Program-made: the position numbers and the translations under genes
In this document: one piece after another, positions 52,997 through 62,113 of the stretch
How positions within the stretch are numbered: the stretch's first letter is position 1
How the letters are laid out: each line of letters begins with the position of its first letter
NCBI GenBank assembly: GCA_016710935.1
Contig: JADJTY010000012.1
Coordinates: 248,001 to 312,000 of the forward strand
Direction of reading: 5' to 3'
Source of the DNA: Chitinophagaceae bacterium
Lineage (GTDB): Bacteria > Bacteroidota > Bacteroidia > Chitinophagales > Chitinophagaceae
DNA length: 64,000 nt
The notes under the pieces: model-generated
What the model was told of the DNA's origin: nothing
Seen by the model: only the letters and a program-made list of their open reading frames with translations
Databases searched by the model: none

Positions 52997-54654
52997 ATGC
53001 CCAAAACAGCGACCCCGCTTTCAAAAATATTGAACCTGGTAAAACTGGAGCGAAAAGAAATTACTGCCGTATATTTTTATGCCATATTAAACGGATTAAT
53101 ACAACTTTCTTTACCATTGGGTGTGCAGGCCATTATTGGATTTGTATTGGGTGCCACTATGAGAGCATCTTTAATTATATTAATAGCATTGGTGGTAACA
53201 GGCGTTCTTATAGGCGGTATTATGCAGATAAATCAAATGAAGATCATTGAGAAAATACAACAGAAACTCTTTGTACGATATGCTTTTGCATTTGCTACAC
53301 ATATCCCAAAACTTGATCTTAAAAAAATGATAAGGTTTATTTACCTGAACTGGTCAACCGGTTTTTTGATATCCCCATCCTGCAAAAAAGTTTAAGCAAG
53401 ATCTTACTGGATATCCCAACGGCCAGCATACAGATCGTGTTTGGACTGGCCCTGTTGGCATTTTATCATCCCGCATTTATATTTTTCGGTATTTTTCTGA
53501 TCATACTCTTATGGTTGATCCTGCGCTATTCAGGAAACCGTGGCTTGCAAACCAGTATTGACGAAAGCTCTTATAAATACCAGGTTGCGGGTTGGCTGGA
53601 GGAAGCAGCCAGGGTTATTAAATCTATTAAGCTGGCAAAAAACAATGACCTGCACCTGCAAAAAACTGATGAAGAAGTATCAGGCTATTTACAGGCACGC
53701 AACAGCCATTTCAAAATATTATTGTTACAATATCATGTACTGGTTTTGTTTAAAACGGTTATCACTGCGGCAATGCTAATTGTAGGCACAATACTTTTAG
53801 TTAACCAGCAATTAAACATTGGCCAGTTTATAGCGGCTGAAATTATTATACTGCTGATATTGAATTCTGTAGAAAAATTAATTATGAACCTCGGAACTGT
53901 ATATGATACGCTTACGTCCATTGAAAAAATATCTAGCCTTACCGATAAACCTGTAGAAGAAAATGGCTCTGTTCAATTAGGCCCTGCTACCCGCGGTTTG
54001 CAGGTAGAAATGCAACATCTTAGTTTCACTTATAATGATGAAAAAGACATTTTGATTGATGTTTCATTACAAATAAATTCCGGTGACAAAGTATGTATCC
54101 AGGGTAAAGACAGTTCCGGAAAGTCAACCTTGCTTCGCCTGATGGCAGGATCTTACACCGATTTTAAAGGTGCGTTATTGTTAGATGAGGTACCCGTTGG
54201 GAATTACAATTTAGACTCTGTCCGGTCACATATAGGTGTGTTGTTAAATCAACAGGATATTTTTAATGGCACGGTTTGGGAAAATATTGCTTTGGGCAAT
54301 GAGCATATTTCACGCCAGGCTGTTAATGATATAGCCGCTAAAGTGGGATTAACCGATTTCATTTCAACCCTTAAAAAAGGGTATGATACCCTGCTTGACC
54401 CGGCCGGAAAACGTTTACCCCGTAATGTTATTCATAAAATTTTATTAACCAGGGCCCTGGCAGCAAAGCCACGCCTGCTGTTGCTTGAAGACCCCTGGAT
54501 GAGTTTTGAGGACGGGTATCGCCAGCAAATAATTCAGCTGCTCCATGATGTTCCGGATTCAACAATTGTGGTTGTCAGCAATGATGAGGAATTTGCAAAA
54601 CAATGCGACAAAGTATTTATCATGGAAGAACATAGAATCATACAAACAAAATAA
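52997..54654 (+). pseudogene. ABC exporter (TMD-NBD half-transporter) with frameshift and atypical NBD
   Basis: Two frames make one protein of about 552 residues. The first (52997 onward) has the N-terminal helices and reads into a wrong frame after FATHIPKLDLKK. Adding one A to the A7 run at 53321-53327 continues NDKVYLPELVNRFFDIPILQ into the second frame, which carries the remaining helices and the nucleotide-binding domain. Walker A is GKDSSGKST (about 54103-54129). The signature LSGGQ is replaced by RLPRN (about 54412), Walker B reads LLLLEDPW instead of LLLDE, and the H-loop reads VSNDE. HlyD and TolC genes follow, so this is a type I-like tripartite exporter. Substrate unknown. Confidence 0.82.
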
Positions 54655-54678
54655 TAATGATCCTGCAAAAACACAATC

Positions 54679-55992
54679 ATGGATTCCGGTAAATTAAAAT
54701 CATACAGTCATATTTATATGCACAATACAAACAGCCGGGTAAAACTTTGGTTTTTTGTATGTGCTGGTGTTTTTTTACTCTTTTTATTTTTACCCTGGAC
54801 ACAAAACATACGTGCCAAGGGAACTGTAACAACGTTGTACCAGGACCAGCGGCCGCAACAGGTAAACACCATTATTGGCGGAAGGATCATGAAATGGCAC
54901 ATTAAAGAAGGCGATTATGTAAAAGCCGGAGATACTTTAATTCAGTTAACAGAAATAAAAGTAGATTACCTGGACCCCAATTTATTGCAGCGTACACAGG
55001 AGCAACTGGCAGGCAAACAACAATCCGTTGAATACTATAAAAGTAAAGTTGGCGTAGCTGATCAGCAAATTGGCGCCATCAATACGGGTCTTCAGTTAAA
55101 ACTTAACCAGTTATTAAACAAATTAAATCAACTACAATTAAAAATTCAGGCTGATAGTGCTGAAGCGATTGCTGCCAATAATGATTATGCTATCGGTAAT
55201 AAACAGTACAGCCGGCAGAAAGCCATGTATGATAGCGGCCTTGTTTCCTTAACTCAACTGGAAATAAGGAACCAGCAGTTTCAAAATGCACTGGCAAAAA
55301 AAATAAGCGCTGAAAATAAATTGGCCAATACCAGGCAGGATTTAACCATTACGAAAATTGAAATGAGTGCAATACAACAGGAGAACCTGGAGAAAGTAGC
55401 TAAAGCACAGGGAGACCAGTTTCAATCACTAACTCAAATAGCCAGCGGGCAGGCAGATGTAGCCAAACTGGAAAACCAATATGCGAGTTACAATATCCGT
55501 AATGGCATGTATGTTATTCTTGCTTCACAAAGCGGGCAAATCATTAAAGCACAAAAAGCGGGCATTGGAGAATTTGTTAAAGATGGCGATATGATCGCAG
55601 AAATTGTTCCGGATAATATACAGTATGCGGTTGAAATGTTTGTACAACCACTCGATTTGCCCTTAATTGCCCCTGGCCAAAAAGTTCGTTTTCTTTTTGA
55701 TGGTTTTCCGGCCATTGTTTTCAGCGGATGGCCAAAAGCGTCTTCCGGCACATTTGGCGGCGTAATTGTAGCAGTAGAAAGCAACCTGAGTGTTAATGGA
55801 AAATTCAGGGTTTTGGTAAAAGAAGATACAACTGATAAGCCCTGGCCCAAAGAATTAAAGATTGGTGCCGGTGCACAAGGCATCACGCTCTTAAAAGATG
55901 TGCAGGTTTGGTATGAGTTGTGGAGAAACATCAACGGCTTTCCCCCAGACTATTATAAAAACGATGCCGGTAAAGGAAAAGAGAAAAAATGA
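54679..55992 (+). CDS. HlyD-family periplasmic adaptor
   Basis: 437 residues. One N-terminal membrane helix (about 23-40), then a lipoyl-like half (GGRIMKWHIKEGDYVKAGDT, about 68-87), a long coiled-coil hairpin (about 100-260), the second lipoyl half (GQIIKAQKAGIGEFVKDGDM) and a beta-barrel domain (about 310-400). It bridges the inner-membrane ABC protein and the TolC channel. It begins 24 bp after the ABC gene and overlaps the TolC gene by 4 bp (ATGA). Confidence 0.9.
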   Translation: MDSGKLKSYSHIYMHNTNSRVKLWFFVCAGVFLLFLFLPWTQNIRAKGTVTTLYQDQRPQQVNTIIGGRIMKWHIKEGDYVKAGDTLIQLTEIKVDYLDPNLLQRTQEQLAGKQQSVEYYKSKVGVADQQIGAINTGLQLKLNQLLNKLNQLQLKIQADSAEAIAANNDYAIGNKQYSRQKAMYDSGLVSLTQLEIRNQQFQNALAKKISAENKLANTRQDLTITKIEMSAIQQENLEKVAKAQGDQFQSLTQIASGQADVAKLENQYASYNIRNGMYVILASQSGQIIKAQKAGIGEFVKDGDMIAEIVPDNIQYAVEMFVQPLDLPLIAPGQKVRFLFDGFPAIVFSGWPKASSGTFGGVIVAVESNLSVNGKFRVLVKEDTTDKPWPKELKIGAGAQGITLLKDVQVWYELWRNINGFPPDYYKNDAGKGKEKK

Positions 55993-57401
55993 ATTTTGTA
56001 AAACATATTATTCCGGTTGTGCTACTTATGGTGGGTTCTTCTGTAAAAGCGCAGGATAGTTTAAAAACATTATCAGCATTGCAGGTAATGGAGATCGTAA
56101 AGCAGTTTCATCCGGTGGCAAAACAGGCAGATATATTTGTTGAAAAAGCAAAGGCTGATGTTACCATTGCAAGAGGCATGTTTGATCCGGTACTTAAAAA
56201 TGAAACGGCTCAAAAAACTTTTGATGGTATTGATTACTATTATTACAACCGGCCAGAACTTTCCATTCCTACCTGGTTTGGTATAGAGGTTTCGGCCGGA
56301 CTTGAATATTTATCCGGTAACCGTACCGATCCGGTAGAAACAAAAGGACAAACCAGCTACTTTGGTGTAAGTGTGCCGCTGGCAAAGAATCTGTTGATGG
56401 ATAAAAGAAGGGCCGCTTTACAAACAGCAAAAATATTTCGTGAGGCTTCTGCCATTGAAAAACGAAATATGCTGAATAACCTGCTGCTGGATGCTATGAA
56501 CAGTTATTGGAACTGGGTAAAGCAATACCAGGTATATCAGATCTTAACCGGGGCATTTACAGTAAATGAGAAAAGAGTTGAGTTGATAAAAACAGCTTTT
56601 CGCCTCGGCGACAGGCCGGCTATTGATACCATAGAAGCTTTAACACAATTGCAAAGTATTGAATTATTGAAGAACCAGGCCTGGCTCGATTATCAAAACA
56701 CAGGTCTTGAACTTTCAGTTTTTTTATGGTTAGCCAATGCAACACCATATAACCTGGGTATAGATATAGTTCCCGGAGATGATCTGCAATTAAGCAATAT
56801 AGCAGCTGAACCAATACCCGATTTAAATAATTTACTGGAAACAGCAATCAAAAATCATCCGGAACTGGTTATCTATAATTATAAAATTGATGTACTGACT
56901 GTAGATAAAAAATTAAAGTTCCAGGACTTACTTCCTTCGTTAAACTTCAGATACAACCAGTTGGGAAAAGGTTATGATATGTCAAAAACGATTATCAACC
57001 CCTTATTTGAAAACAATTATCAGTATGGGTTATCCTTTGGAATTCCTCTTCGCCTCTCGCAGGGAAGAGGTGAATACCGGAAAGCAAAATTGAAAATTAC
57101 AGAAACTCAATTACAACAAAAACAAAAACAACTGCAACTGGAAAATAAAGTTAAAAGTTACTTTAATGAATTGTTTATGCTGAAAAGCCAGGTAGCCTTA
57201 CAGGAAAAGGCTTTAAAAAACTACCAGGCTTTACAGCGTGGTGAAGAGATCCGTTTTCAGGCAGGCGAAAGTTCCTTATTTCTGATAAATGCCCGTGAAA
57301 ATAAAACATTGGAAGCTCTCCAGAAATTACAGGAACTGAAAGCAAAATATTATAAAACGGAAAATACATTGCAATGGGCCGCAGGCCTGATGATACAATA
57401 A
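55989..57401 (+). CDS. TolC-family outer-membrane efflux protein
   Basis: 470 residues, signal peptide (about 4-21). The two OEP repeats are visible: helices around 30-230 (MEIVKQFHPVAKQADIFVEK, later KRVELIKTAFRLGDRPAIDT) and 270-465 (KNHPELVIYNYKIDVLTVDK, and EEIRFQAGESSLFLINAREN). It forms the trimeric channel of the tripartite exporter with the ABC and HlyD proteins directly upstream. Translationally coupled to the HlyD gene. Confidence 0.91.
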   Translation: MNFVKHIIPVVLLMVGSSVKAQDSLKTLSALQVMEIVKQFHPVAKQADIFVEKAKADVTIARGMFDPVLKNETAQKTFDGIDYYYYNRPELSIPTWFGIEVSAGLEYLSGNRTDPVETKGQTSYFGVSVPLAKNLLMDKRRAALQTAKIFREASAIEKRNMLNNLLLDAMNSYWNWVKQYQVYQILTGAFTVNEKRVELIKTAFRLGDRPAIDTIEALTQLQSIELLKNQAWLDYQNTGLELSVFLWLANATPYNLGIDIVPGDDLQLSNIAAEPIPDLNNLLETAIKNHPELVIYNYKIDVLTVDKKLKFQDLLPSLNFRYNQLGKGYDMSKTIINPLFENNYQYGLSFGIPLRLSQGRGEYRKAKLKITETQLQQKQKQLQLENKVKSYFNELFMLKSQVALQEKALKNYQALQRGEEIRFQAGESSLFLINARENKTLEALQKLQELKAKYYKTENTLQWAAGLMIQ

Positions 57402-57430
57402 ATAATTATTCACTTCTAATAATATAAACC

Positions 57431-57724
57431 ATGAAATGTCCAAATTGTGAAGAAATCCTTGTGATGACTGAAAGACAAGGCGTTGAAATTGATTATTGCC
57501 CCAAATGCCGTGGTGTTTGGCTGGACAAAGGAGAACTTGATAAGATTATTGAGAAATCTGCCTCAACAGATACAAATCAACCAGTAAAACAACCGTTGGA
57601 TAGAAACAGACGTGATGACGACGACGATGATGACCGGTACTTTAATAAAAACCGTGGCTATGACAATCATGCGAAACATCATAAAAGAAAAGGAGGTTTC
57701 TTAGGTGATCTTTTTGATTTTTAA
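57431..57724 (+). CDS. Zinc-ribbon (zf-TFIIB) protein with acidic-basic tail
   Basis: 97 residues. The ribbon has two Cys pairs, CPNC at residues 3-6 and CPKC at about 24-27, followed by RGVWLDKGELDKIIE, the zf-TFIIB domain. The tail is a run of aspartates (RDDDDDDDRY) and then Lys/His-rich residues ending GGFLGDLFDF. Such proteins are widespread and uncharacterised. It sits 29 bp after the TolC gene and 17 bp before the next gene. Confidence 0.85.
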   Translation: MKCPNCEEILVMTERQGVEIDYCPKCRGVWLDKGELDKIIEKSASTDTNQPVKQPLDRNRRDDDDDDDRYFNKNRGYDNHAKHHKRKGGFLGDLFDF

Positions 57725-57741
57725 TATCAAAACAGTGGTTA

Positions 57742-58452
57742 ATGATCATTAAAAAAATACTATTTACAACCCTGTTATTTTTTATGAGCAATATTGTATT
57801 AGCTCAAACCAAAGGTCTGGGTAGCTGGAACACCGTAAACCTGAAATATACAATTAATGAAAAGTGGAGTTTTTTTGGAGAAGCACAACTCAGGTCATTG
57901 AGCTTTTACAGCCAGTTTCACTATCATGAATATAAAGCGGGCGTAAATTATAAAGCGCATCCAAATCTTTTATTAACACTGGCGGCAGGCGATTACGATA
58001 CGTATAAAGAAGGTGGCAATTTTAAATCGCCAAAAAATAATGATGAATTCAGGATCTGGCCCCAAATCACTTTAACACAATCTATAAAAAGATTTAAAAT
58101 AGATCAACGTTACAGGGCCGAATTCAGGTTTACCTCCAATGGCTACCGAAACAGGTACCGGTACCGTATAGGGGTTTCTTATCCTTTTGGAAAAAATAAT
58201 AAAGGTTACAAACCTTTTTTACTGAATGCCAGCAATGAGATCTTTTTTACCGGCAAAGAACCCTATTTTGAAAGGAACAGGTACCAGGTTTCATTGGGTT
58301 ATAAAATAAATAAACAGGTGGCCGTACAGTTGGGCTATTTACATCAGTTTGATTATAAAATCAATGATGAGACCGGGCGTGATTTTTTACAACTGGGTTT
58401 ATATATCGAGTTATCTTCCAATACAAAAAATAAAAACAAACCCCGCCTGTAA
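57742..58452 (+). CDS. DUF2490 outer-membrane barrel protein
   Basis: 236 residues. Signal peptide (IIKKILFTTLLFFMSNIVLA). Barrel strands follow, with the DUF2490 pattern WSFFGEAQLRSLSFYSQFHY, FKIDQRYRAEFRF, YRNRYRYRIGVSYPF and a closing strand FLQLGLYIEL. It is a paralogue of the frameshifted gene at 50375-51146; the two bracket the island. Function unknown. It ends in a GC-rich terminator shared with ftsZ. Confidence 0.83.
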   Translation: MIIKKILFTTLLFFMSNIVLAQTKGLGSWNTVNLKYTINEKWSFFGEAQLRSLSFYSQFHYHEYKAGVNYKAHPNLLLTLAAGDYDTYKEGGNFKSPKNNDEFRIWPQITLTQSIKRFKIDQRYRAEFRFTSNGYRNRYRYRIGVSYPFGKNNKGYKPFLLNASNEIFFTGKEPYFERNRYQVSLGYKINKQVAVQLGYLHQFDYKINDETGRDFLQLGLYIELSSNTKNKNKPRL

Positions 58453-58460
58453 AAGCGGGG
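58441..58460. terminator. Bidirectional terminator between DUF2490 gene and ftsZ
   Basis: CCCCGC-ctgtaaaa-GCGGGG forms a compact stem that overlaps the end of the DUF2490 coding region, followed by TCCTTATT. It separates two convergent genes. A copy of a dispersed GGCTCCGCTCAGGA repeat lies just beyond (58500-58515). Confidence 0.75.
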
Positions 58461-58536
58461 TCCTTATTACTCAAAGAATACCAAACACAAACATCCTTCG
58501 GCTCCGCTCAGGATTATCCTAAGCGGCAGTATATTT

Positions 58537-60465
58537 TTAATCAGGTTTTTTACCTTCCAGGAAACTGTTGAGTGTACTTATTTCTGCCTGGTTGTTGTCA
58601 TCAGTTTTCACGGTGTAGTTGCTGTAAAAACTTTCAACATCGGCAATGGAATTATGTAATTCCATATTGCGGCGAAGGTAAGCAGGCACCGTTTCAAACT
58701 CATTATTAGGATCGGCTGCGTTAATGTTGAACGACAGGTTACGCAGTTTTGCAATCCGATCTATAGCCCTGCGCCTAAGTTCCTCTGCTTCGTCCTGCAT
58801 GGCAGGCTCCTCAACATCGGAAATCATGATGGGCTGAGTTTTTTGTACATGTTGCTCTTCCTCCGCCGCTTGATGGGATTTAACTACCAACTGCATTTCA
58901 ATAACAGGTTCGTCTTCCTGTTGATTTCCCTGCACAGGTAGTAGCTCATCAGTCGAATTGGATTCTGATTTAGGCTGCTCCTCCACATAAATCTGTGAAG
59001 GTTTAGCCAAATACCCTCCAGACGAAGGAGGGGTGCTAGCATCTTTATTAATTACGGTAATTTCTTTTTGGACTTTTGCTGGTTTATCAACGGGAGGAGG
59101 ACTTTGTGGAATATCAAATTCTATAATAGGAATCTGATCTGAAGCCGAAGATATTTCAAAAAACACAGGAGCCTCGTCTAATTTATCCCCAGTAGATTTA
59201 CTAGGTAATTCCACTACAGGTATCTCTTCCGTTGCTTCTTTCAATGTGGGCATAAATTCATCTTCAACCGCCTGCATTACCATAGGCTCGGTTATTTCTG
59301 CTATCTGTTTTTCTTCATCCTCAGCAGTGAGCGAACCTGTCCCGCTTATTGCGGGAGTCGAACTGTCATCAAATTGCAAAACAGGTTGTTGCATTTGTTT
59401 AACAACAGGAACTGTTTCCTTTACAGGCATCTCCAGTGTCATCATTATTTTTTCATCCTTCTGCTCAGCTTTGATTTCGGTTTTTTTCTCAAAAGGATCT
59501 TTATGATCGAAACCGGTTGCAATTAAGGTGATGCCGATCTTTCCACCTAAACTGTTATCATATCCCAAACCTAAGATCACATCAGTACCATCACCAGCCT
59601 GGCTCAATAAATAATTCTGAATGATCTCCACTTCATCCATAGTAAACTCATGTTCGCCTTCAGATGAATTGATGTTGATCAGTATCCATTTTGCTCCACG
59701 TATATCATTGTCATTAAGCAGTGGAGAATTGATGGCATTTTCAATCGCCATTTGTGCCCTGTTCTCTCCTTCTTCTGCAGCACTTCCCAAAATGGCAACA
59801 CCTCCGTTTATCATAACCGTGCAAACATCCGCAAAATCCACGTTGATCTGGCCGGTGCTGTTAATTACATCGGTTATACATTTGGCAGCAGTTGCCAACA
59901 CATTATCTGCTTTTGCAAATGCTTCTTTCATCTTTAAATTACCAAACTGGTGGCGCAGTTTATCATTGCTGATCACCAGCAGCGTGTCCACATGATTTTT
60001 TAACAACATCACGCCTTCTTCTGCCTGTGCAATTCTTTTTTTGCCCTCGTATGCAAATGGAGTGGTAACAATACCAACAGTAAGAATGCCCAGGTCTTTA
60101 CAAATTTTTGCAAGAATGGGCGCACCACCGGTTCCGGTACCGCCACCCATACCGGCCGTAATGAATGCCATTTTGGTATTCACTTCCAGTATCCGTTTTA
60201 TTTCTTCCAGGCTTTCTTCTGTAGCCTGGCGGCCAATGGCAGGATTGGCACCGGCACCAAGGCCTTGTGTTAGATGTGGCCCCAGCTGAATTTTATTAGG
60301 CACTTTACTTTGTGCAATGGCCTGTGCATCTGTATTGCAGATGATAAAATTCACACCTTCGATATTTTGCGAAAACATGTGGTTTACCGCATTGCTTCCG
60401 CCACCACCCACACCAATTACCTTGATGATGGAGGATTGATCTTTAGGCAAATCAAAATGTATCAT
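58537..60465 (-). CDS. ftsZ: Cell division protein FtsZ with long C-terminal linker
   Basis: 642 residues. The GTPase core (1-320) has the tubulin signature GGGTGTGGAP at 107-116, the N-terminal glycine loop GVGGGGSNAV and the T7-loop NVDFADV. A long acidic, Pro/Gln-rich linker (about 325-595) leads to the conserved C-terminal peptide TVPAYLRRN, which binds FtsA. Unusually for the textbook form, about 40 more residues follow. The linker includes PAISGTGS, encoded by a dispersed micro-palindrome (59340-59356). FtsZ polymerises into the division ring. Order murC-ftsQ-ftsA-ftsZ is the conserved division cluster. Confidence 0.97.
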   Translation of the reverse strand: MIHFDLPKDQSSIIKVIGVGGGGSNAVNHMFSQNIEGVNFIICNTDAQAIAQSKVPNKIQLGPHLTQGLGAGANPAIGRQATEESLEEIKRILEVNTKMAFITAGMGGGTGTGGAPILAKICKDLGILTVGIVTTPFAYEGKKRIAQAEEGVMLLKNHVDTLLVISNDKLRHQFGNLKMKEAFAKADNVLATAAKCITDVINSTGQINVDFADVCTVMINGGVAILGSAAEEGENRAQMAIENAINSPLLNDNDIRGAKWILININSSEGEHEFTMDEVEIIQNYLLSQAGDGTDVILGLGYDNSLGGKIGITLIATGFDHKDPFEKKTEIKAEQKDEKIMMTLEMPVKETVPVVKQMQQPVLQFDDSSTPAISGTGSLTAEDEEKQIAEITEPMVMQAVEDEFMPTLKEATEEIPVVELPSKSTGDKLDEAPVFFEISSASDQIPIIEFDIPQSPPPVDKPAKVQKEITVINKDASTPPSSGGYLAKPSQIYVEEQPKSESNSTDELLPVQGNQQEDEPVIEMQLVVKSHQAAEEEQHVQKTQPIMISDVEEPAMQDEAEELRRRAIDRIAKLRNLSFNINAADPNNEFETVPAYLRRNMELHNSIADVESFYSNYTVKTDDNNQAEISTLNSFLEGKKPD

Positions 60466-60537
60466 AGTTTTTTTTTAGTAACGGCGGCATTTTACAACGC
60501 TGCGTTTTATTAATTAATGGGTTAGTATCTAAAACTT

Positions 60538-60695
60538 TATTTTAGGCCTCCCCTAAATCCCCTCCGAAAGAGGGGACTTTGAAGACCCTGAAAATTTAAA
60601 AGGTCATTTTTTATTAAAATCTCACTCTTTACTATTTCAAAAGAGCCTTAAAAAACTTAAGCTCCAAGTTCCCCCTTCAGGGGGCGGAGGGGGTT
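60538..60695. repeat. Dispersed Bacteroidota repeat between ftsZ and ftsA
   Basis: Two GC-rich hairpins, CCCCTC-cgaaa-GAGGGG (60559-60575) and CCCCC-ttca-GGGGG (60671-60684), are separated by AT-rich DNA and end in GGAGGGGGTT, directly abutting the ftsA stop codon. The ends resemble each other in inverted orientation, the look of a small non-autonomous element. It divides ftsA from ftsZ and could lower read-through. Confidence 0.75.
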
Positions 60696-62066
60696 TTACA
60701 ACTTCGCATCCTCCTCTTCCTTAAACAGATCGATCAAACCATTCTTAAATCCATCCATAAAATTCTTCAGTGATTTGCGCTGCTTAATTTTTACCTGGCC
60801 ATTTTCTTCTACAACATCTAACATTTCATCAACCGGCTGTTGTTGCAGGGAGCCAGGTATTTCAACTTTCCTGAACTGCTCTTCAAATTGTTTATTCTTA
60901 TTTTCATAATCGTTATAGCCTTTCAATATTAAGCCAATACAGGTGCTGTACATAGGTTTGGCCAGTTCTTCAATATGGCCGCCGGCTAAATGTTCGTTAG
61001 GGAAACCAATTCTGGCATTTAACCCGGTAACATATTCTGTTAACTGAATTAAATGTTTCAGTTGCGATCCGCCACCTGTCAGTATTACACCACCATTCAA
61101 TAACCTTGTATCTAAACCCACCTGCTTTAAATGATAGGTTACAAAATCCATGATCTCACTCATACGTGCCTGGATAATGCTGGCAAGATTTTTAACTGAA
61201 ATCTCTTTTGGCGCCATGCCACGCAAACCCGGTATGGTTATAAATGCATTTGCTTTTGCCTCATCACTCAATGCACTGCCAAACTGAATTTTCATTTGCT
61301 CGGCCTGCGTTTTTAAAACACCCAAACCGTTTTTAATATCGTTGGTGATATTTTCGCCACCGAAAGGAATAACTGCCGTATGCTTTAAAATACCTTCATA
61401 AAAAACTGCCAGGTCAGTTGTGCCACCACCAATATCCACAATGGCTACACCAGCTTCCAGATCCTGGTCGCACATAACTGCAGCTGCAGAAGCAAGCGGT
61501 TGTAATACCAGGTCTTTTGTTATCAATCCTGCTTTATCAACACTGCGGTTAATATTTCTGATTGCATTTTTATCACCGGTGATGATATGAAAATTAGCGC
61601 CCACTTTTACACCGCTGTACCCGATGGGGTTGGGGATGTTCTGAAAATTATCTACCGTAAATTCCTGCGGTATCACATCAATGATCTGGTCACCTGCCGG
61701 AATGTAGGTACGATACTGATCTGCAACCAACCTGTCAATCTCTTCCTGTCTTATCTCTTCTTCTATTGACTGGCGAACAATATCACCACGGGTTTGCAAA
61801 CTTTTTATATGATGGCCGGCAATGCCAACATACACTTCTCCGATCTCCAGGTTGGGGTTGGAATCGTAGCAGTTCTTCAAAGCCATTTCAATGGCCTTTA
61901 TGGTTTGATCGATGTTCAACACCATCCCGTGTTGTACACCATTACTGTTAGCACGGCCAAAGCCAAGTATTTCCAGCTTGCCGTACTCATTTTTACGTCC
62001 GGCTATGGCAGCAATTTTTGTAGTACCAATATCCAGACCTACGATGATGGGTTGTTCCTGATTCAT
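60696..62066 (-). CDS. ftsA: Cell division protein FtsA
   Basis: 456 residues of the actin/Hsp70 fold. ATP-binding motifs are GLDIGTTKIAAIAG (about 10-23), VDIGGGTTDLAVF (about 212-224) and ILTGGGSQLKHL (about 335-346). The C-terminal amphipathic helix (KNFMDGFKNGLIDLFKEEE) anchors it to the membrane, with an intervening variable linker. It tethers FtsZ to the inner membrane and recruits later division proteins. It lies 47 bp downstream of ftsQ. Confidence 0.96.
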   Translation of the reverse strand: MNQEQPIIVGLDIGTTKIAAIAGRKNEYGKLEILGFGRANSNGVQHGMVLNIDQTIKAIEMALKNCYDSNPNLEIGEVYVGIAGHHIKSLQTRGDIVRQSIEEEIRQEEIDRLVADQYRTYIPAGDQIIDVIPQEFTVDNFQNIPNPIGYSGVKVGANFHIITGDKNAIRNINRSVDKAGLITKDLVLQPLASAAAVMCDQDLEAGVAIVDIGGGTTDLAVFYEGILKHTAVIPFGGENITNDIKNGLGVLKTQAEQMKIQFGSALSDEAKANAFITIPGLRGMAPKEISVKNLASIIQARMSEIMDFVTYHLKQVGLDTRLLNGGVILTGGGSQLKHLIQLTEYVTGLNARIGFPNEHLAGGHIEELAKPMYSTCIGLILKGYNDYENKNKQFEEQFRKVEIPGSLQQQPVDEMLDVVEENGQVKIKQRKSLKNFMDGFKNGLIDLFKEEEDAKL

Positions 62067-62113
62067 ATTTGTTTGTTTTGTGTTTGTGTTTTGTTGTTTA
62101 TTATTGAGTGCTT

